NCBI RefSeq assembly: GCF_003113495.2
Contig: NZ_CP084506.1
Coordinates: 3,286,001 to 3,350,000 of the forward strand
Source of the DNA: Edwardsiella tarda ATCC 15947 = NBRC 105688
GTDB lineage: Bacteria > Pseudomonadota > Gammaproteobacteria > Enterobacterales > Enterobacteriaceae
DNA: 64,000 bases
Direction of reading: 5' to 3'
In this document: one piece after another, positions 9,743 through 18,881 of the stretch
Numbering within the stretch: position 1 is the first letter of the stretch
Layout of the letters: every line of letters starts with the position of its first letter
Notes under the pieces: model-generated
The model's input: only the letters and a program-made list of their open reading frames with translations
Told to the model about the DNA's origin: nothing
Database searches by the model: none
Position numbers and translations under genes: made by a program

Positions 9743-10483
9743 ATCATTCCCTAACTGGATATTTATCAGCGATGGTTAATAAAATGATTATCCTTTGATT
9801 ATGCTGTATAAATAATCATCAGCCAGCGCCGCTGTCAATCAATCCAGGTGTGAAATGAAGTGCTGTTAATCGCATATTGAGTACATCACTTGGAATCTCC
9901 TGTATTAACAAAAATCAGGCCTCTCCTATCAGCAATTTCCTCGTAATCAATCGCACTATTTATCGTTTTATTTTTCACTTACTCCGGAGTGGCGCACAAA
10001 TTGTGTACGCGCTTCTCCACACGGCCTTAAGCTGTGGCACCATACAACATACTCCTCATCACCCGTGCCATTCGCTGACCTCGCATCACGACGATTCTTT
10101 CTACATAAACGGCGGACATCCACATAATTGCACTGATGCAAATTCGTACAATCTAATTTCTTAAAATTATATGAAAGTTATTTTCATAGCCTAATAGACT
10201 AACTCCGCGCCCTTAATCCTCAGACTATGATAGGTCTCATGTGGATAAATTATCACCAGCCGTCAACTCGTTAGTTAGAATAATCCTAGGAATGAGGCAT
10301 ATTATTTTTAACTAAAGCTAAACGCTCGATACACTTTATTTTTTATCATTGATTTTATTGAATAAAAATAATTTCAATTTTTAGATTTTGCTGGCTATCA
10401 TTATCAGGCGTGTTCTTTTTTTGTGACATAGGTCACTTGCTAGCGCCTCTGTCACGCAAAGACTAATAATTCAGGAATCCATC
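9743..10483. other. AT-rich 741-bp intergenic region upstream of the beta-barrel gene
   Basis: No convincing gene is seen. The stretch is markedly AT-rich, especially the last 200 bp, and must contain the divergent promoters of the CZB receptor gene (leftward) and of the outer-membrane protein gene (rightward). A CRP-like site is present near its right end and is listed separately. An open frame of 95 codons in the middle (9877-10164) lacks a ribosome binding site and recognisable protein features. Confidence 0.6.
10422..10437 (+). promoter_or_regulatory. CRP-like site upstream of the beta-barrel gene
   Basis: TGTGA-CATAGG-TCACT matches the cAMP-CRP consensus TGTGA-N6-TCACA at nine of ten positions. 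It is centred about 54 bp before the ATG of the outer-membrane protein gene, near the expected core promoter. It could activate or repress depending on the true transcription start, which I cannot fix. Confidence 0.5.
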
Positions 10484-11116
10484 ATGAAAGCATTTACTAA
10501 ACTGGCTCTGTTCGTCGGTCTGGTTTCCGGCGCCACCCTGGCTAACGCCGCTGGTCTCGATAACACGGGCTACTATGCCGGTGCCAAAATGGGTATCAGT
10601 GCCGAGCATCTGTTCAATCAGGACGACGTCGACGGTCATGGCATGAGCAACGATAACAAGGGCGTCGGTAACGCCGGCCTCGTTTTCGGTTATAACTTCG
10701 CCAACCAGTTTAACCTGCCGGTACGCGCCGAGTTGGATTACACCTTCCGTGCTCATGCGACCTCTAGCCACACCAACGATCAGGGTATGACCAACGACAG
10801 CCGTCTGGGCCTGCAGACCCTGATGGTGAACGGTTACTACGACATCAAGACCGGAACCGACTTCACGCCGTATATCGGCGCCGGCATCGGTTATGCGAAC
10901 GTCAGCCTGAAAAATGATCTGGACGGCGACAACGTACAGAGCAACAGCAACAACTTCGCCTGGAGCGTCGGCACTGGGGTGATCTACAACGTGAATCCGC
11001 GTCTGGATCTGGACCTGGGCTACAAATACCTGGACGCAGGCAAAGCCACCGCGGGTAACTCCCAAGCTAAAGTGGCCACCCACGACTTCACCCTGGGTGT
11101 GAACTACTACTTCTAA
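10484..11116 (+). CDS. Small outer-membrane beta-barrel protein (OmpX/Opa-like fold)
   Basis: A 210-residue precursor with a clear signal peptide (residues 1-22, ending LANA before AG). The mature part alternates polar and hydrophobic residues in strands, with a glycine/aromatic pattern (YYAGAKMGIS, YIGAGIGYANVS, LDLGYKYLDAG) and a C-terminal NYYF ending in phenylalanine, the BAM recognition signal. This matches the outer-membrane beta-barrel/opacity-like family with about eight strands. Two loop regions (around residues 45-55 and 80-95) are rich in Asp, Asn, His and Ser and are likely surface-exposed. The exact function is unknown; adhesion or serum-resistance roles seen in relatives are not shown here. 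Confidence 0.82.
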   Translation: MKAFTKLALFVGLVSGATLANAAGLDNTGYYAGAKMGISAEHLFNQDDVDGHGMSNDNKGVGNAGLVFGYNFANQFNLPVRAELDYTFRAHATSSHTNDQGMTNDSRLGLQTLMVNGYYDIKTGTDFTPYIGAGIGYANVSLKNDLDGDNVQSNSNNFAWSVGTGVIYNVNPRLDLDLGYKYLDAGKATAGNSQAKVATHDFTLGVNYYF

Positions 11117-11164
11117 TCGACCGGCCCACAGCCGCCTCATGCGGCGAACGGTGCCCGGTAACGA

Positions 11165-11193
11165 AAAACGGCTCCCTGAGGGAGCCGTTTTTT
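11165..11193. terminator. Bidirectional rho-independent terminator
   Basis: Inverted repeat AAAACGGCTCCC-tga-GGGAGCCGTTTT followed by further T residues on the plus strand, and A residues giving a U tract on the minus strand. It sits between the convergent ends of the beta-barrel gene and the proline iminopeptidase gene and can serve both. Confidence 0.88.
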
Positions 11194-12481
11194 ATGCCGC
11201 GAAGACGCCGCGTTCAGCCATCATCGTCCGCAGCCGAGCAAATACCGGCCCGACACGTAGACCATTATGCTCATACTCGCTGGTGATCCACGTCTGCAGA
11301 TTACCGATTTGCGCCGCACTCTCCAGCGACAATGTCACATCGACATACATATCATGGTAATACACCGCCGCCATCACCGGCACCGTGTTATCACGCAGTC
11401 GCTCGACATCATACAACGCGGGCCAGGACTCACGCTCGGCCAGTAATGCCGCCGCCGCCCGGAAGGGACGCAGGGACTGCATCTGTTCGAACATCCAGGG
11501 ATAGATCATCTCACCACTCAGCAAGGGAGCGCTAAGCTGTGGCGAGAAGGCTGGCAAGGTATCGCGTACCCGTTGCGCGGCCCAGCGGGTCGCGCCGCTG
11601 GTGGCATCGGCGTAGATGCTCTCATGCAACACGGCATACAACGGATTATCGGCGAAGCCGCTACGCTGCATCACCTGGTTAAGGAACGTATCACTCAGCT
11701 CCCCTTCAGCATTGAAGGCCTCGTCGAACAACCACAACAGACGCTCCTCGCCTTCGCTCATCCCCAGATCCAATCCCAAGGTCAACAGGCGCTCTACGCT
11801 GAGCAGATCACCATCGGGTAGGTAGACGGCCTGCTCACGCAGCAACGCAACGATACGGTCGAGTTGCGCGCGCGCCTGGGGATAACGGCTAAAGAAGTTT
11901 TGGTTACGCCGTGCCAGCTGACGATAGGTCGCCGCATAGAGACGCTCGGCGTTGGGAACCATCGCCGGCAGACCGCCGGTGATGTAACAGGCGTGTAGCC
12001 CCTGTGGCGCGAGAGAGAGATAACTCAGCGTAATGAAGCCACCATAGCTCTGACCTAGCGTCGTCCAAGGGCGGCCACCAAAACAGTGTAAACGCAGGTA
12101 TTCCGCATCATGCACAATGGCGTCTGCCCGGAAATGGCTTAGATATTCCGCCGCCTGTGATGGGGTCATATCGCGTAATGTGCTGGCTTCGACTCGACTG
12201 CTGTTACCCGTGCCACGCTGATCCATCAGGATCACCCGGTAATCACGCAACGCCTCAGCCAACCAGCCGCTACGGCTGGTCGGACGCGGGCACTTGCCGC
12301 CTGGCCCACCTTGTAAAAATAACAGGCAAGGTAACGCCTCCGTTGCGTGCTCCAAGCCGCACAACTCACGGGCGAAGAGGGTGATACGCCGCCCATCATC
12401 GGGATGATGCCAATTCAGCGGCACCTCGACACGGTATTCACGCACCGCCATGCCCGGTAGCGTAAACGCTCGTTCAATCAT
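11192..12481 (-). CDS. Proline iminopeptidase (S33 family, long Aeromonas-type)
   Basis: Alpha/beta-hydrolase of 429 residues that should release N-terminal proline from peptides in the cytoplasm. Visible signatures are the oxyanion-region LQGGPGG, the nucleophile elbow GQSYGG and a C-terminal catalytic histidine in EYEHNGLR. Length is like the Aeromonas sobria prolyl aminopeptidase rather than the short 310-residue type. The frame is open for 58 codons further upstream into yqhC, but the ATG chosen follows AAGGAGTG and begins directly with the family N-terminus. It lies 55 bp downstream of yqhC on the same strand and may be co-transcribed. Confidence 0.88.
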   Translation of the reverse strand: MIERAFTLPGMAVREYRVEVPLNWHHPDDGRRITLFARELCGLEHATEALPCLLFLQGGPGGKCPRPTSRSGWLAEALRDYRVILMDQRGTGNSSRVEASTLRDMTPSQAAEYLSHFRADAIVHDAEYLRLHCFGGRPWTTLGQSYGGFITLSYLSLAPQGLHACYITGGLPAMVPNAERLYAATYRQLARRNQNFFSRYPQARAQLDRIVALLREQAVYLPDGDLLSVERLLTLGLDLGMSEGEERLLWLFDEAFNAEGELSDTFLNQVMQRSGFADNPLYAVLHESIYADATSGATRWAAQRVRDTLPAFSPQLSAPLLSGEMIYPWMFEQMQSLRPFRAAAALLAERESWPALYDVERLRDNTVPVMAAVYYHDMYVDVTLSLESAAQIGNLQTWITSEYEHNGLRVGPVFARLRTMMAERGVFAA

Positions 12482-12536
12482 CTTAAGACACTCCTTGGCT
12501 GGCGGGACGCCGCACAGTGCCGGTCCGCGCCTTAGC

Positions 12537-13448
12537 TTACAGTTCCGCGATGGGTAAACCGCCGTTGCGATAGCGGCTCGCCTGATCGCTAGGGGTATTG
12601 CCGAAAAATCGTTTGTATTCACGGCTGAACTGCGACGGGCTCTCATAACCGACACGATTCGCCGCCGTGCTGGCCTTCAAGCCATCATGCAGGATCATCA
12701 TGCGCGCCTTATGTAGACGATAAGATTTAATGTACTGCAACGGTGAGGTCGCCGTCACCGCCTTAAAATTATGGTGAAATGACGAAATACTCATATTGAC
12801 CGACTGAGCCAAACTATCGATGTTCAGGCTACGGGCATAGTTTTGTTCGATCATCCGCAACGCCTTGGCGATCTGGCTAAAGTGGCTGTGGCGACTCGCC
12901 AAGGCGAATAAGGCATCGCCGCCCGCGCCGCATAGGGCGTGAAACAACATTTCACGCACGATCTGGGGGCCGAGCACGCGTGCCTGTAACGGCGTTTCCA
13001 TCACCTCGACCAGGCGCTCGCAAGCGCACAACATCGCCTCATCCAACGCCACCGAACGTACGCCATCGGCATGTGGGCGCCCGCTCGTGTGCAACCCATC
13101 GCCGATATCCATCAGCAAATCTTGCAACATTTGCATGTCAACCCGCAGCGCCAGACCGATCAACGGCTCCTCTGGGGTGGCGAACGTCTCGCATTCGCAC
13201 GGTAACGGTAGCGTCATCAGCAGATAGTTACTGGGATCGTAGTGAAATACTCGCTCCCCTAAATAGCCGACTTTACGCCCCTGCAATATAATGATCAGGC
13301 TCGGCTGATACATGACCGGCGTACGCGGTTGATGTTCATTGACATAGATGAGGTTAACATGCTCGACCGGTGAAGGCTTGACCCCCGGTTGCTGATGCAG
13401 GTGTTGTACCTGCGCGGCCAACTGTTTCCATCTATCGTCGATAACCAT
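12537..13448 (-). CDS. yqhC: AraC-family transcriptional regulator YqhC
   Basis: A 303-residue regulator with an N-terminal AraC-type sensing domain (about residues 20-170) and two C-terminal helix-turn-helix motifs (about 200-295, with SLAQSVNMSISSFHHNFKA and ANRVGYESPSQFSREYKRFFG). It lies head-to-head with yqhD, as in E. coli, where YqhC activates yqhD in response to electrophilic aldehydes. That conserved divergent pairing is the main basis for the name. The start follows GGGAG with good spacing. An inverted repeat lies about 30 bp upstream of its ATG in the shared promoter region. Confidence 0.86.
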   Translation of the reverse strand: MVIDDRWKQLAAQVQHLHQQPGVKPSPVEHVNLIYVNEHQPRTPVMYQPSLIIILQGRKVGYLGERVFHYDPSNYLLMTLPLPCECETFATPEEPLIGLALRVDMQMLQDLLMDIGDGLHTSGRPHADGVRSVALDEAMLCACERLVEVMETPLQARVLGPQIVREMLFHALCGAGGDALFALASRHSHFSQIAKALRMIEQNYARSLNIDSLAQSVNMSISSFHHNFKAVTATSPLQYIKSYRLHKARMMILHDGLKASTAANRVGYESPSQFSREYKRFFGNTPSDQASRYRNGGLPIAEL

Positions 13449-13476
13449 GTAACGCTCCCATCCGTTCTACTTAATT

Positions 13477-13493
13477 TGGCAATGATTTTGCCA
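13477..13493. promoter_or_regulatory. Inverted repeat in the yqhC-yqhD promoter region
   Basis: TGGCAA-tgatt-TTGCCA, a perfect 6-bp inverted repeat with a 5-bp centre, lies in the 209-bp gap between the divergent yqhC and yqhD genes, 29 bp from the yqhC start. A regulator site, possibly for YqhC autoregulation, is inferred only from position and symmetry. Confidence 0.35.
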
Positions 13494-13657
13494 TTTTGAT
13501 ACGTTTTTCTACAGTGCTTTGCAGGAATAGGCAAACAACCAACAGAATTGGGCATTGAGCCGACTGCCCGAGGCGCTCACAATAACACTCAAATCACATC
13601 CCGGTGCTGATGCCGGACATATTCATGCTTTTTAGCAATACGAGTGAGGGTTGCATC

Positions 13658-14815
13658 ATGGAAAACTTTGTTCTTCACACCCCGACGAAGATCCTGTTTG
13701 GTCAGGATCAGATTGCCAAGCTGCGCGACGAAATCCCGGAACAGGCACGCGTCCTGATTACCTACGGTGGGGGGAGTATCAAGCGTAACGGCGTGTTGGA
13801 TCAGGTTCACGCCGCATTACATGGTCGCCAGGTCTTTGAGTTCGGTGGTATCGAACCAAACCCACACTACGAGACCCTGATGCAGGCGGTCGAGATGGTG
13901 CATAACGAGAAGATCGACTATCTGCTGGCTGTGGGCGGCGGTTCTGTCATCGACGGTACCAAGTTCATCGCCGCCGCCGCCGATTACGTCGGTGATCCGT
14001 GGCATATCATGGAAACCGTCGGTAGCGATGTCAGTCGCGCTATTCCGCTAGGCGTGGTGCTCACCCTGCCGGCGACCGGATCCGAGATGAACATGGGGGC
14101 GGTGATCACCCGTAGCGAGACCGGCGACAAACTGCACTTCATGTCGCCGCATGTCATGCCACGCTTCGCCATCCTCGATCCGCAGGTGACTTATACGCTA
14201 CCACCGCGTCAGATCGCCAACGGGGTGGTCGATGCCTTTGTCCACATCGTCGAGCAGTACCTGACCTATCCGGTGGATGCCCGCGTGCAGGATCGCTTCG
14301 CCGAGGGGCTGCTGTTGACGCTGATCGAAGAGGGACCGCGCGCGCTGCAAGATCCCGAGAATTATGCGGTACGTGCCAACATCATGTGGTGTGCCACCAT
14401 GGCGCTCAACGGCCTGATCGGCGCTGGGGTGCCGCAAGACTGGTCGACACACATGCTTGGCCACGAGCTGACCGCGATGCACGGGCTAGATCACGCCCAG
14501 ACCCTGGCCATCGTATTGCCGAACGTATTACAACTGCAGCGTGAGAAGAAACATGCCAAGTTGTTGCAGTACGCCGAGCGTGTCTGGAACATCCGCAGCG
14601 GCAGCGACGAAGAACGCATCGATGCCGCCATCGCCGCCACCCGCGCGTTCTTCGAGCAGATGGGAGTTAAGACCCGCCTGAGCGACTATGGCCTGGATGG
14701 CAGCAGCATCCCTGCCCTGCTCGATAAGCTACAGGCGCACCAGATGACTGCCCTGGGGGAACATGGCGACATCACGCTGGAGCAGAGCCGTCAGATCTAC
14801 CTGGCGGCGCGCTAA
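13658..14815 (+). CDS. yqhD: NADPH-dependent aldehyde reductase YqhD
   Basis: Iron-type (group III) alcohol dehydrogenase of 385 residues (E. coli 387) that reduces short-chain and peroxidation-derived aldehydes with NADPH. The Rossmann part carries ITYGGGS and LLAVGGGSVIDGTKF. The metal site is formed by the Asp and His of VVDAFVH, and by MLGHELTAMHGLDHAQT. An in-frame upstream extension (from 13604) is rejected because the ATG used gives the conserved N-terminus MENFVLHTPTKILFG. Divergent from yqhC and convergent with alr, with a strong hairpin terminator between. Confidence 0.95.
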   Translation: MENFVLHTPTKILFGQDQIAKLRDEIPEQARVLITYGGGSIKRNGVLDQVHAALHGRQVFEFGGIEPNPHYETLMQAVEMVHNEKIDYLLAVGGGSVIDGTKFIAAAADYVGDPWHIMETVGSDVSRAIPLGVVLTLPATGSEMNMGAVITRSETGDKLHFMSPHVMPRFAILDPQVTYTLPPRQIANGVVDAFVHIVEQYLTYPVDARVQDRFAEGLLLTLIEEGPRALQDPENYAVRANIMWCATMALNGLIGAGVPQDWSTHMLGHELTAMHGLDHAQTLAIVLPNVLQLQREKKHAKLLQYAERVWNIRSGSDEERIDAAIAATRAFFEQMGVKTRLSDYGLDGSSIPALLDKLQAHQMTALGEHGDITLEQSRQIYLAAR

Positions 14816-14832
14816 GCGAGTACGCCAAACGC

Positions 14833-14868
14833 AACGGGCCGGCAATTGCCGGCCCGTTCTTTTTTTCT
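14833..14868. terminator. Rho-independent terminator after yqhD
   Basis: Perfect inverted repeat AACGGGCCGGC-aatt-GCCGGCCCGTT followed by CTTTTTTT. It lies in the 62-bp gap between convergent yqhD and alr and is oriented best for yqhD. Confidence 0.9.
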
Positions 14869-14877
14869 CTCGACCTC

Positions 14878-15969
14878 TCACGCCTCGTCGCCGATATACT
14901 CCATCGCGACGCGTGAGGTTAGCTTAGTGATCAGCTCATAGGCGCTGATACCGGTACAAGCCGCGACCTTCTCAACCGGCAATCCCGGCCCCCACATGAT
15001 CACCTTATCACCCACGCGATCCTGGGCCTGCGGCCCCAGATCGACGGAGATCATGTCCATCGATACCCGCCCGACGATCGGCACCTCGCGCCCATTGATC
15101 AGCACAGGCGTTCCCGACGGCGCGCTACGCGGGTAACCGTCACCATAACCGATCGCGACCACGCCGAGACGCGTATCACACTCAGCCACCCAAGTACCAC
15201 CATAACCAACCGGCTCGCCAGCCTTATGCTCGCGCACCGCGATCAGGCTAGACTGCAGGGTCATCGCCGGCTGGAGACCATAATGGTCGGCGGCCAAGGC
15301 CAGATCCGCCTGCGGTGAGACGCCGTACAGGATGATCCCTGGACGTACCATGTCGCGATGCGACTGTGGCCACAGCAGGATGCCACCGGAGGCGGCAATC
15401 GACTGGTCGCCCGGCTTACCTTGGACAAAGGCATCAAAGCAGGCCATCTGGGCCTCGGTTCGTCCACACTGTGGCTCATCGGCACGACTGAAGTGACTCA
15501 TAAAGTTCACTGGCTGTGCCACGTTGGGACAGGCACACAACCGCTGGTAGAAGGCCTCCGCCTGTTCCGGGCGTACCCCAAGGCGATGCATACCCGTATC
15601 CAGCTTCATCCATACCTTAACCGGGCGCTCCAACTGGGCTTGTTCCAAGGCCTGCAACTGCTCTTCGCTGTGCACCGCGGTTTCAATGTTATTAGCCACC
15701 AGGACCGGTAGATCACTGGCGGAGAAAAAGCCCTCCAACAGCAGGATCGGTTTGACGATCCCACCGGAGCGCAGCATCAGGGCTTCACCGATACGCGCCA
15801 CGCCATAGCAGTCGGCCTGATGCAGGGTATTGGCGGTCTCCAACAGACCGTGTCCATAGGCATTGGCCTTCACCACGGCGATAAGACGGCTGTGCGGCGC
15901 AAACGAGCGGATCTGCTGAAAGTTATGTCGCAGAGCGCGGCGATCAATGAGGGCGGTTGCCGCTTTCAT
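14878..15969 (-). CDS. alr: Alanine racemase, biosynthetic
   Basis: PLP-dependent enzyme of 363 residues interconverting L- and D-alanine for peptidoglycan synthesis. The Schiff-base lysine is Lys34 in [11 protein letters not shown]. The catalytic tyrosine lies in the PVGYGGTW segment, followed by the substrate-channel motif [10 protein letters not shown]. Length matches E. coli Alr (359). The start follows AAGGAAG. It lies 139 bp downstream of dnaB on the same strand, the same dnaB-alr order as in E. coli, but tyrB is not next to it here. Confidence 0.96.
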   Translation of the reverse strand: MKAATALIDRRALRHNFQQIRSFAPHSRLIAVVKANAYGHGLLETANTLHQADCYGVARIGEALMLRSGGIVKPILLLEGFFSASDLPVLVANNIETAVHSEEQLQALEQAQLERPVKVWMKLDTGMHRLGVRPEQAEAFYQRLCACPNVAQPVNFMSHFSRADEPQCGRTEAQMACFDAFVQGKPGDQSIAASGGILLWPQSHRDMVRPGIILYGVSPQADLALAADHYGLQPAMTLQSSLIAVREHKAGEPVGYGGTWVAECDTRLGVVAIGYGDGYPRSAPSGTPVLINGREVPIVGRVSMDMISVDLGPQAQDRVGDKVIMWGPGLPVEKVAACTGISAYELITKLTSRVAMEYIGDEA

Positions 15970-16108
15970 GTTGCTTCCTTGATTCCATTAATGAGCTGAG
16001 TTGACTATCGGGTCGGGCATTCGGCGCCCGGCTCATGAAATTATTCCCCCGGGCGGCACGCGCGCCTACCTGGGGTGGATGCATCTGGCCGCCTAGGCGA
16101 TCAGGCGA

Positions 16109-17521
16109 TTAATCTTCATCGTTGTAGGCCGGGCCGGCGTAGTTATCGAAGCGCGACCATTGGCCATTAAAGGTCAGACGTACCGTGCCGATCGGGCCGT
16201 TACGCTGCTTTCCGAGGATGATCTCGGCGATCCCTTTGAGATCGCTGTTCTCGTGATAGACCTCATCACGGTAGATAAACATAATCAAGTCGGCATCCTG
16301 CTCGATGGAGCCCGATTCACGCAGGTCAGAGTTAACCGGGCGCTTATCGGCACGTTGCTCCAACGAACGGTTAAGCTGCGATAGCGCCACCACCGGGACC
16401 TGCAACTCTTTGGCCAATGCCTTGAGGGAGCGAGAAATCTCGGCGATCTCCAGGGTGCGGTTATCCGACAGCGACGGCACGCGCATCAGTTGCAGGTAGT
16501 CGATCATGATCAGGCTAAGACCATCATGCTCACGGAAAATACGACGCGCACGCGAACGCACCTCCGTCGGTGTCAGGCCGGAAGAGTCGTCAATATACAT
16601 ATTGCGCTTCTCCAACAGCAGCCCCATGGTACTGGAGATGCGAGCCCAATCTTCGTCGTCCAACTGACCGGTACGGATGCGTGTCTGATCGACTCGCGAC
16701 AACGAGGCCAACATACGCATCATGATCTGTTCGCCGGGCATCTCCAGGCTGAAGATCAGCACCGGTTTCTCTTGGGTCATCGCCGCGTTTTCGCACAGGT
16801 TCATCGCGAAGGTGGTTTTCCCCATCGACGGACGTGCCGCCACGATGATCAGATCCGACTTTTGCAACCCGGCGGTCTTCTTATCCAGATCTTGGTAACC
16901 GGTGGAGACCCCGGTCACCCCATCATGCGGACGCTGATACAGTTGCTCGATGCGCGAGACGGTATCTTCCAGGATGCGGTCGATGCTCTTCGGCCCCTCA
17001 TCCTTGCTGGCGCGGTTCTCGGCGATCTGAAACACGCGCGACTCCGCCAGATCCAGCAGATCCTCGCTGCTGCGCCCCTGTGGATCGTAACCCGCATCGG
17101 CGATCTCGTTGGCAACGGCGATCATCTCGCGCACCACCGCCCGTTCACGCACGATGTCAGCATAGGCGTTAATGTTGGCAGCGCTGGGGGTGTTCTTCGC
17201 CAGCTCGGCCAGATAGGCGAAACCACCGACACTCTCCAGGTGGCCCTGCTGCTCCAGCGATTCGGAGAGGGTGATCAAATCGATCGGCCGCCCCAGCTCC
17301 AACAAGCGCTGCATCTCACCGAAGATCAGACGATGTGGACGGCTATAAAAGTCATTGCTCACCACGCGCTCGGCCACATGATCCCAGCGTTCGTTATCCA
17401 GCATTAGACCGCCCAGAACGGACTGTTCAGCCTCCAGAGAGTGCGGAGGTAGCTTGAGGCCCTCCATCTGGCGATCGCGGGGGGTCTCGCGGGATTTATT
17501 GCCGGGATTGTTACCTGCCAT
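16109..17521 (-). CDS. dnaB: Replicative DNA helicase DnaB
   Basis: Hexameric 5'-3' helicase of 470 residues (E. coli 471) that unwinds the fork ahead of DNA polymerase III. The N-terminal DnaG/DnaC-interacting domain (about residues 25-130) is followed by the linker and a RecA-like domain with Walker A ARPSMGKTTFA, Walker B LIMIDYLQLM and the DNA-binding loop near LSQLNRSLEQRADKRP. The frame has no sign of an intein. The start gives the conserved MAGN N-terminus. Convincing family identity along the full length. Confidence 0.97.
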   Translation of the reverse strand: MAGNNPGNKSRETPRDRQMEGLKLPPHSLEAEQSVLGGLMLDNERWDHVAERVVSNDFYSRPHRLIFGEMQRLLELGRPIDLITLSESLEQQGHLESVGGFAYLAELAKNTPSAANINAYADIVRERAVVREMIAVANEIADAGYDPQGRSSEDLLDLAESRVFQIAENRASKDEGPKSIDRILEDTVSRIEQLYQRPHDGVTGVSTGYQDLDKKTAGLQKSDLIIVAARPSMGKTTFAMNLCENAAMTQEKPVLIFSLEMPGEQIMMRMLASLSRVDQTRIRTGQLDDEDWARISSTMGLLLEKRNMYIDDSSGLTPTEVRSRARRIFREHDGLSLIMIDYLQLMRVPSLSDNRTLEIAEISRSLKALAKELQVPVVALSQLNRSLEQRADKRPVNSDLRESGSIEQDADLIMFIYRDEVYHENSDLKGIAEIILGKQRNGPIGTVRLTFNGQWSRFDNYAGPAYNDED

Positions 17522-17700
17522 AGTGGGAATGCTTTACCTGTTGTGAGCCGTAGACGCGCGACAGTATAACCAATGCCAGCGCCGGACGCATGGAGTAAGT
17601 CGTAAGCAAGGACGAGAGAACGGATACCGCGGAGGAAGAGTCCGCACCGAATGGCGCGGACAGGTTAGCATGACGAAGTATACTCGGTGTCGCGCCGAGA

Positions 17701-18096
17701 TCAGCGCAACACCTCCACACGATCGACATCGACGCTGACGCGCTCGGCGATATCCTTATCCACCGAGCCATACAGGCGTAGACGTGTCTGTGGCGTGGCA
17801 TTCACGCCCCACCATACCTCCTGATCGATCTCGACCATCACATCGCCCTTAGCGTCCTGCAACAGATAATGCTGCCCACCGAGGCGGCTGACAATATGCC
17901 CCTCTAAAACGACCGGTTTATCATCCTGCATCCAACTATAACCATTAATCTCGGCGCTACTCACCGCCCCCATAACCGGACCGCTAAATCCGCCTAGGCT
18001 ATAATTTTGCGTCATATTGTTGGTAAATGCGGCGCTAGCATTCATGCTAACCAGCAAGACGAATGCGCAGAGGATAAACCTATACATAGCTATCAT
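17701..18096 (-). CDS. Periplasmic BOF-domain (YgiW/YdeI family) stress protein
   Basis: A 131-residue small protein with a signal peptide (cleavage likely after NASA) and a single bacterial OB-fold domain: a GGFSGP motif, then VVLEGHIVSR, YLLQDAKGDVMVEID and VDVDRVEVL. Members such as E. coli YgiW and YdeI contribute to tolerance of peroxide, cadmium, acid or cationic peptides, usually by an unknown mechanism. The first ATG follows AGGAT; a second ATG three codons later is possible. It is not at this place in E. coli, where qor lies near dnaB, so it is an insertion into the conserved order. Confidence 0.85.
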   Translation of the reverse strand: MIAMYRFILCAFVLLVSMNASAAFTNNMTQNYSLGGFSGPVMGAVSSAEINGYSWMQDDKPVVLEGHIVSRLGGQHYLLQDAKGDVMVEIDQEVWWGVNATPQTRLRLYGSVDKDIAERVSVDVDRVEVLR

Positions 18097-18443
18097 TGAA
18101 ATCCTATTTTTAGATTAATAACAAGACAATGCGATTATCTCTGCTCCTTCTTAAAAAATTATTAAGTCGTAAGCTGAAAGTGGCGGGAATAATCCGATTT
18201 TAGTGTCATGAAAATAAGTACTACAGCCAACCATGACAGTTAGAAGAGTAAAATAATGGGGAGAATGACACGAGCCAATCATCTATAAAATGATCTACGG
18301 CCAATGGTACTTATTAGTACCCAGAGAAAATACTATTGAATAAACCTATTTTATAAATTAATTAATAAAGGCGAGGGTGAAGACTGAATATCCGTGTCAT
18401 AACGAAAATCGGTGCGCCCCGGCCAACGCCCAGGCGCCCGTCA
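18097..18443. other. AT-rich gap between the BOF gene and pspG
   Basis: No gene is visible in these 347 bp. The segment should hold the promoter of the BOF-domain gene on the minus strand. A perfect inverted repeat, GGTACT-tatt-AGTACC, at 18306-18321 is the only structured element I see; it lacks a T tract and its role is unknown. Confidence 0.5.
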
Positions 18444-18662
18444 TTAACGAGATTGTTGCGGTTTCTGCCAGGCGCGATACAGCCATACCGCCACCAGGAT
18501 CAAGGCCAACCAGGGCAACACCTTGATCGCCAGCACGAATAGGCCTCCGAACAACCAAAACAGAATGGAGAACACCGCCAACACGACGATCACGCCCAGC
18601 AACGAGATGCCGGCCAGCAGCATCAACACAAAGAATCCCAGAAACATCATCACTTCAAACAT
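18444..18662 (-). CDS. pspG: Phage shock protein G
   Basis: A 72-residue inner-membrane protein consisting almost entirely of two or three hydrophobic segments, with the family N-terminus MFEVMMFLGFFVLML and the core GISLLGVIVVL. It is slightly shorter than E. coli PspG (80) at the C-terminus. It is an effector of the PspF/PspABC envelope stress response. Its place next to dusA matches E. coli (yjbN-yjbO). A sigma-54-type promoter is recognisable 46 bp upstream of the ATG, which independently supports the identification. The start follows GGAGAG. Confidence 0.88.
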   Translation of the reverse strand: MFEVMMFLGFFVLMLLAGISLLGVIVVLAVFSILFWLFGGLFVLAIKVLPWLALILVAVWLYRAWQKPQQSR

Positions 18663-18707
18663 CGCACGCTCTCCAGTTGGCGTCCTCAGATATCATGACC
18701 GGATAAA

Positions 18708-18723
18708 TTCAAGAATCGTGCCA
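18708..18723 (-). promoter_or_regulatory. Sigma-54-type promoter for pspG
   Basis: On the minus strand the sequence reads TGGCAC-GATTC-TTGAA, close to the -24/-12 consensus TGGCACG-N4-TTGCA, with the invariant GG and correct spacing; the -12 GC is GA. The predicted transcription start is about 35 nt before the pspG ATG. PspF-activated sigma-54 transcription of pspG is established in E. coli. Confidence 0.65.
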
Positions 18724-18738
18724 AGCTGGATATATTCA

Positions 18739-18755
18739 TTAACTCATTGAGTTAA
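18739..18755. promoter_or_regulatory. Palindrome upstream of the pspG promoter
   Basis: Perfect inverted repeat TTAACTC-att-GAGTTAA, 16 bp upstream of the sigma-54 elements. It could be an activator (PspF) or IHF-neighbouring site, but it is closer to the promoter than usual enhancer sites. Confidence 0.35.
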
Positions 18756-18881
18756 CAAGTATCTACTCGACATGCGCGCGGCAGCGTGCCGCTGATCATG
18801 GTCAGACTCACCAATGATTAGGCAATTTGACTCGCCCTCATACGCCCCGTTCAGTCTGGGGCGCACATGGGATGCGGCGGG

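Noticed and set aside
9877..10164. 95-codon open frame upstream of the barrel gene
   Set aside because: No ribosome binding site, odd composition rich in His and Ser, no recognisable domain.
16490..17407. 305-codon frame antisense to dnaB
   Set aside because: Shadow of the GC-rich dnaB gene; histidine- and glutamine-rich with no domain. Similar long antisense frames over dusA (19164-19784) and citF (28882-29634) were rejected for the same reason.
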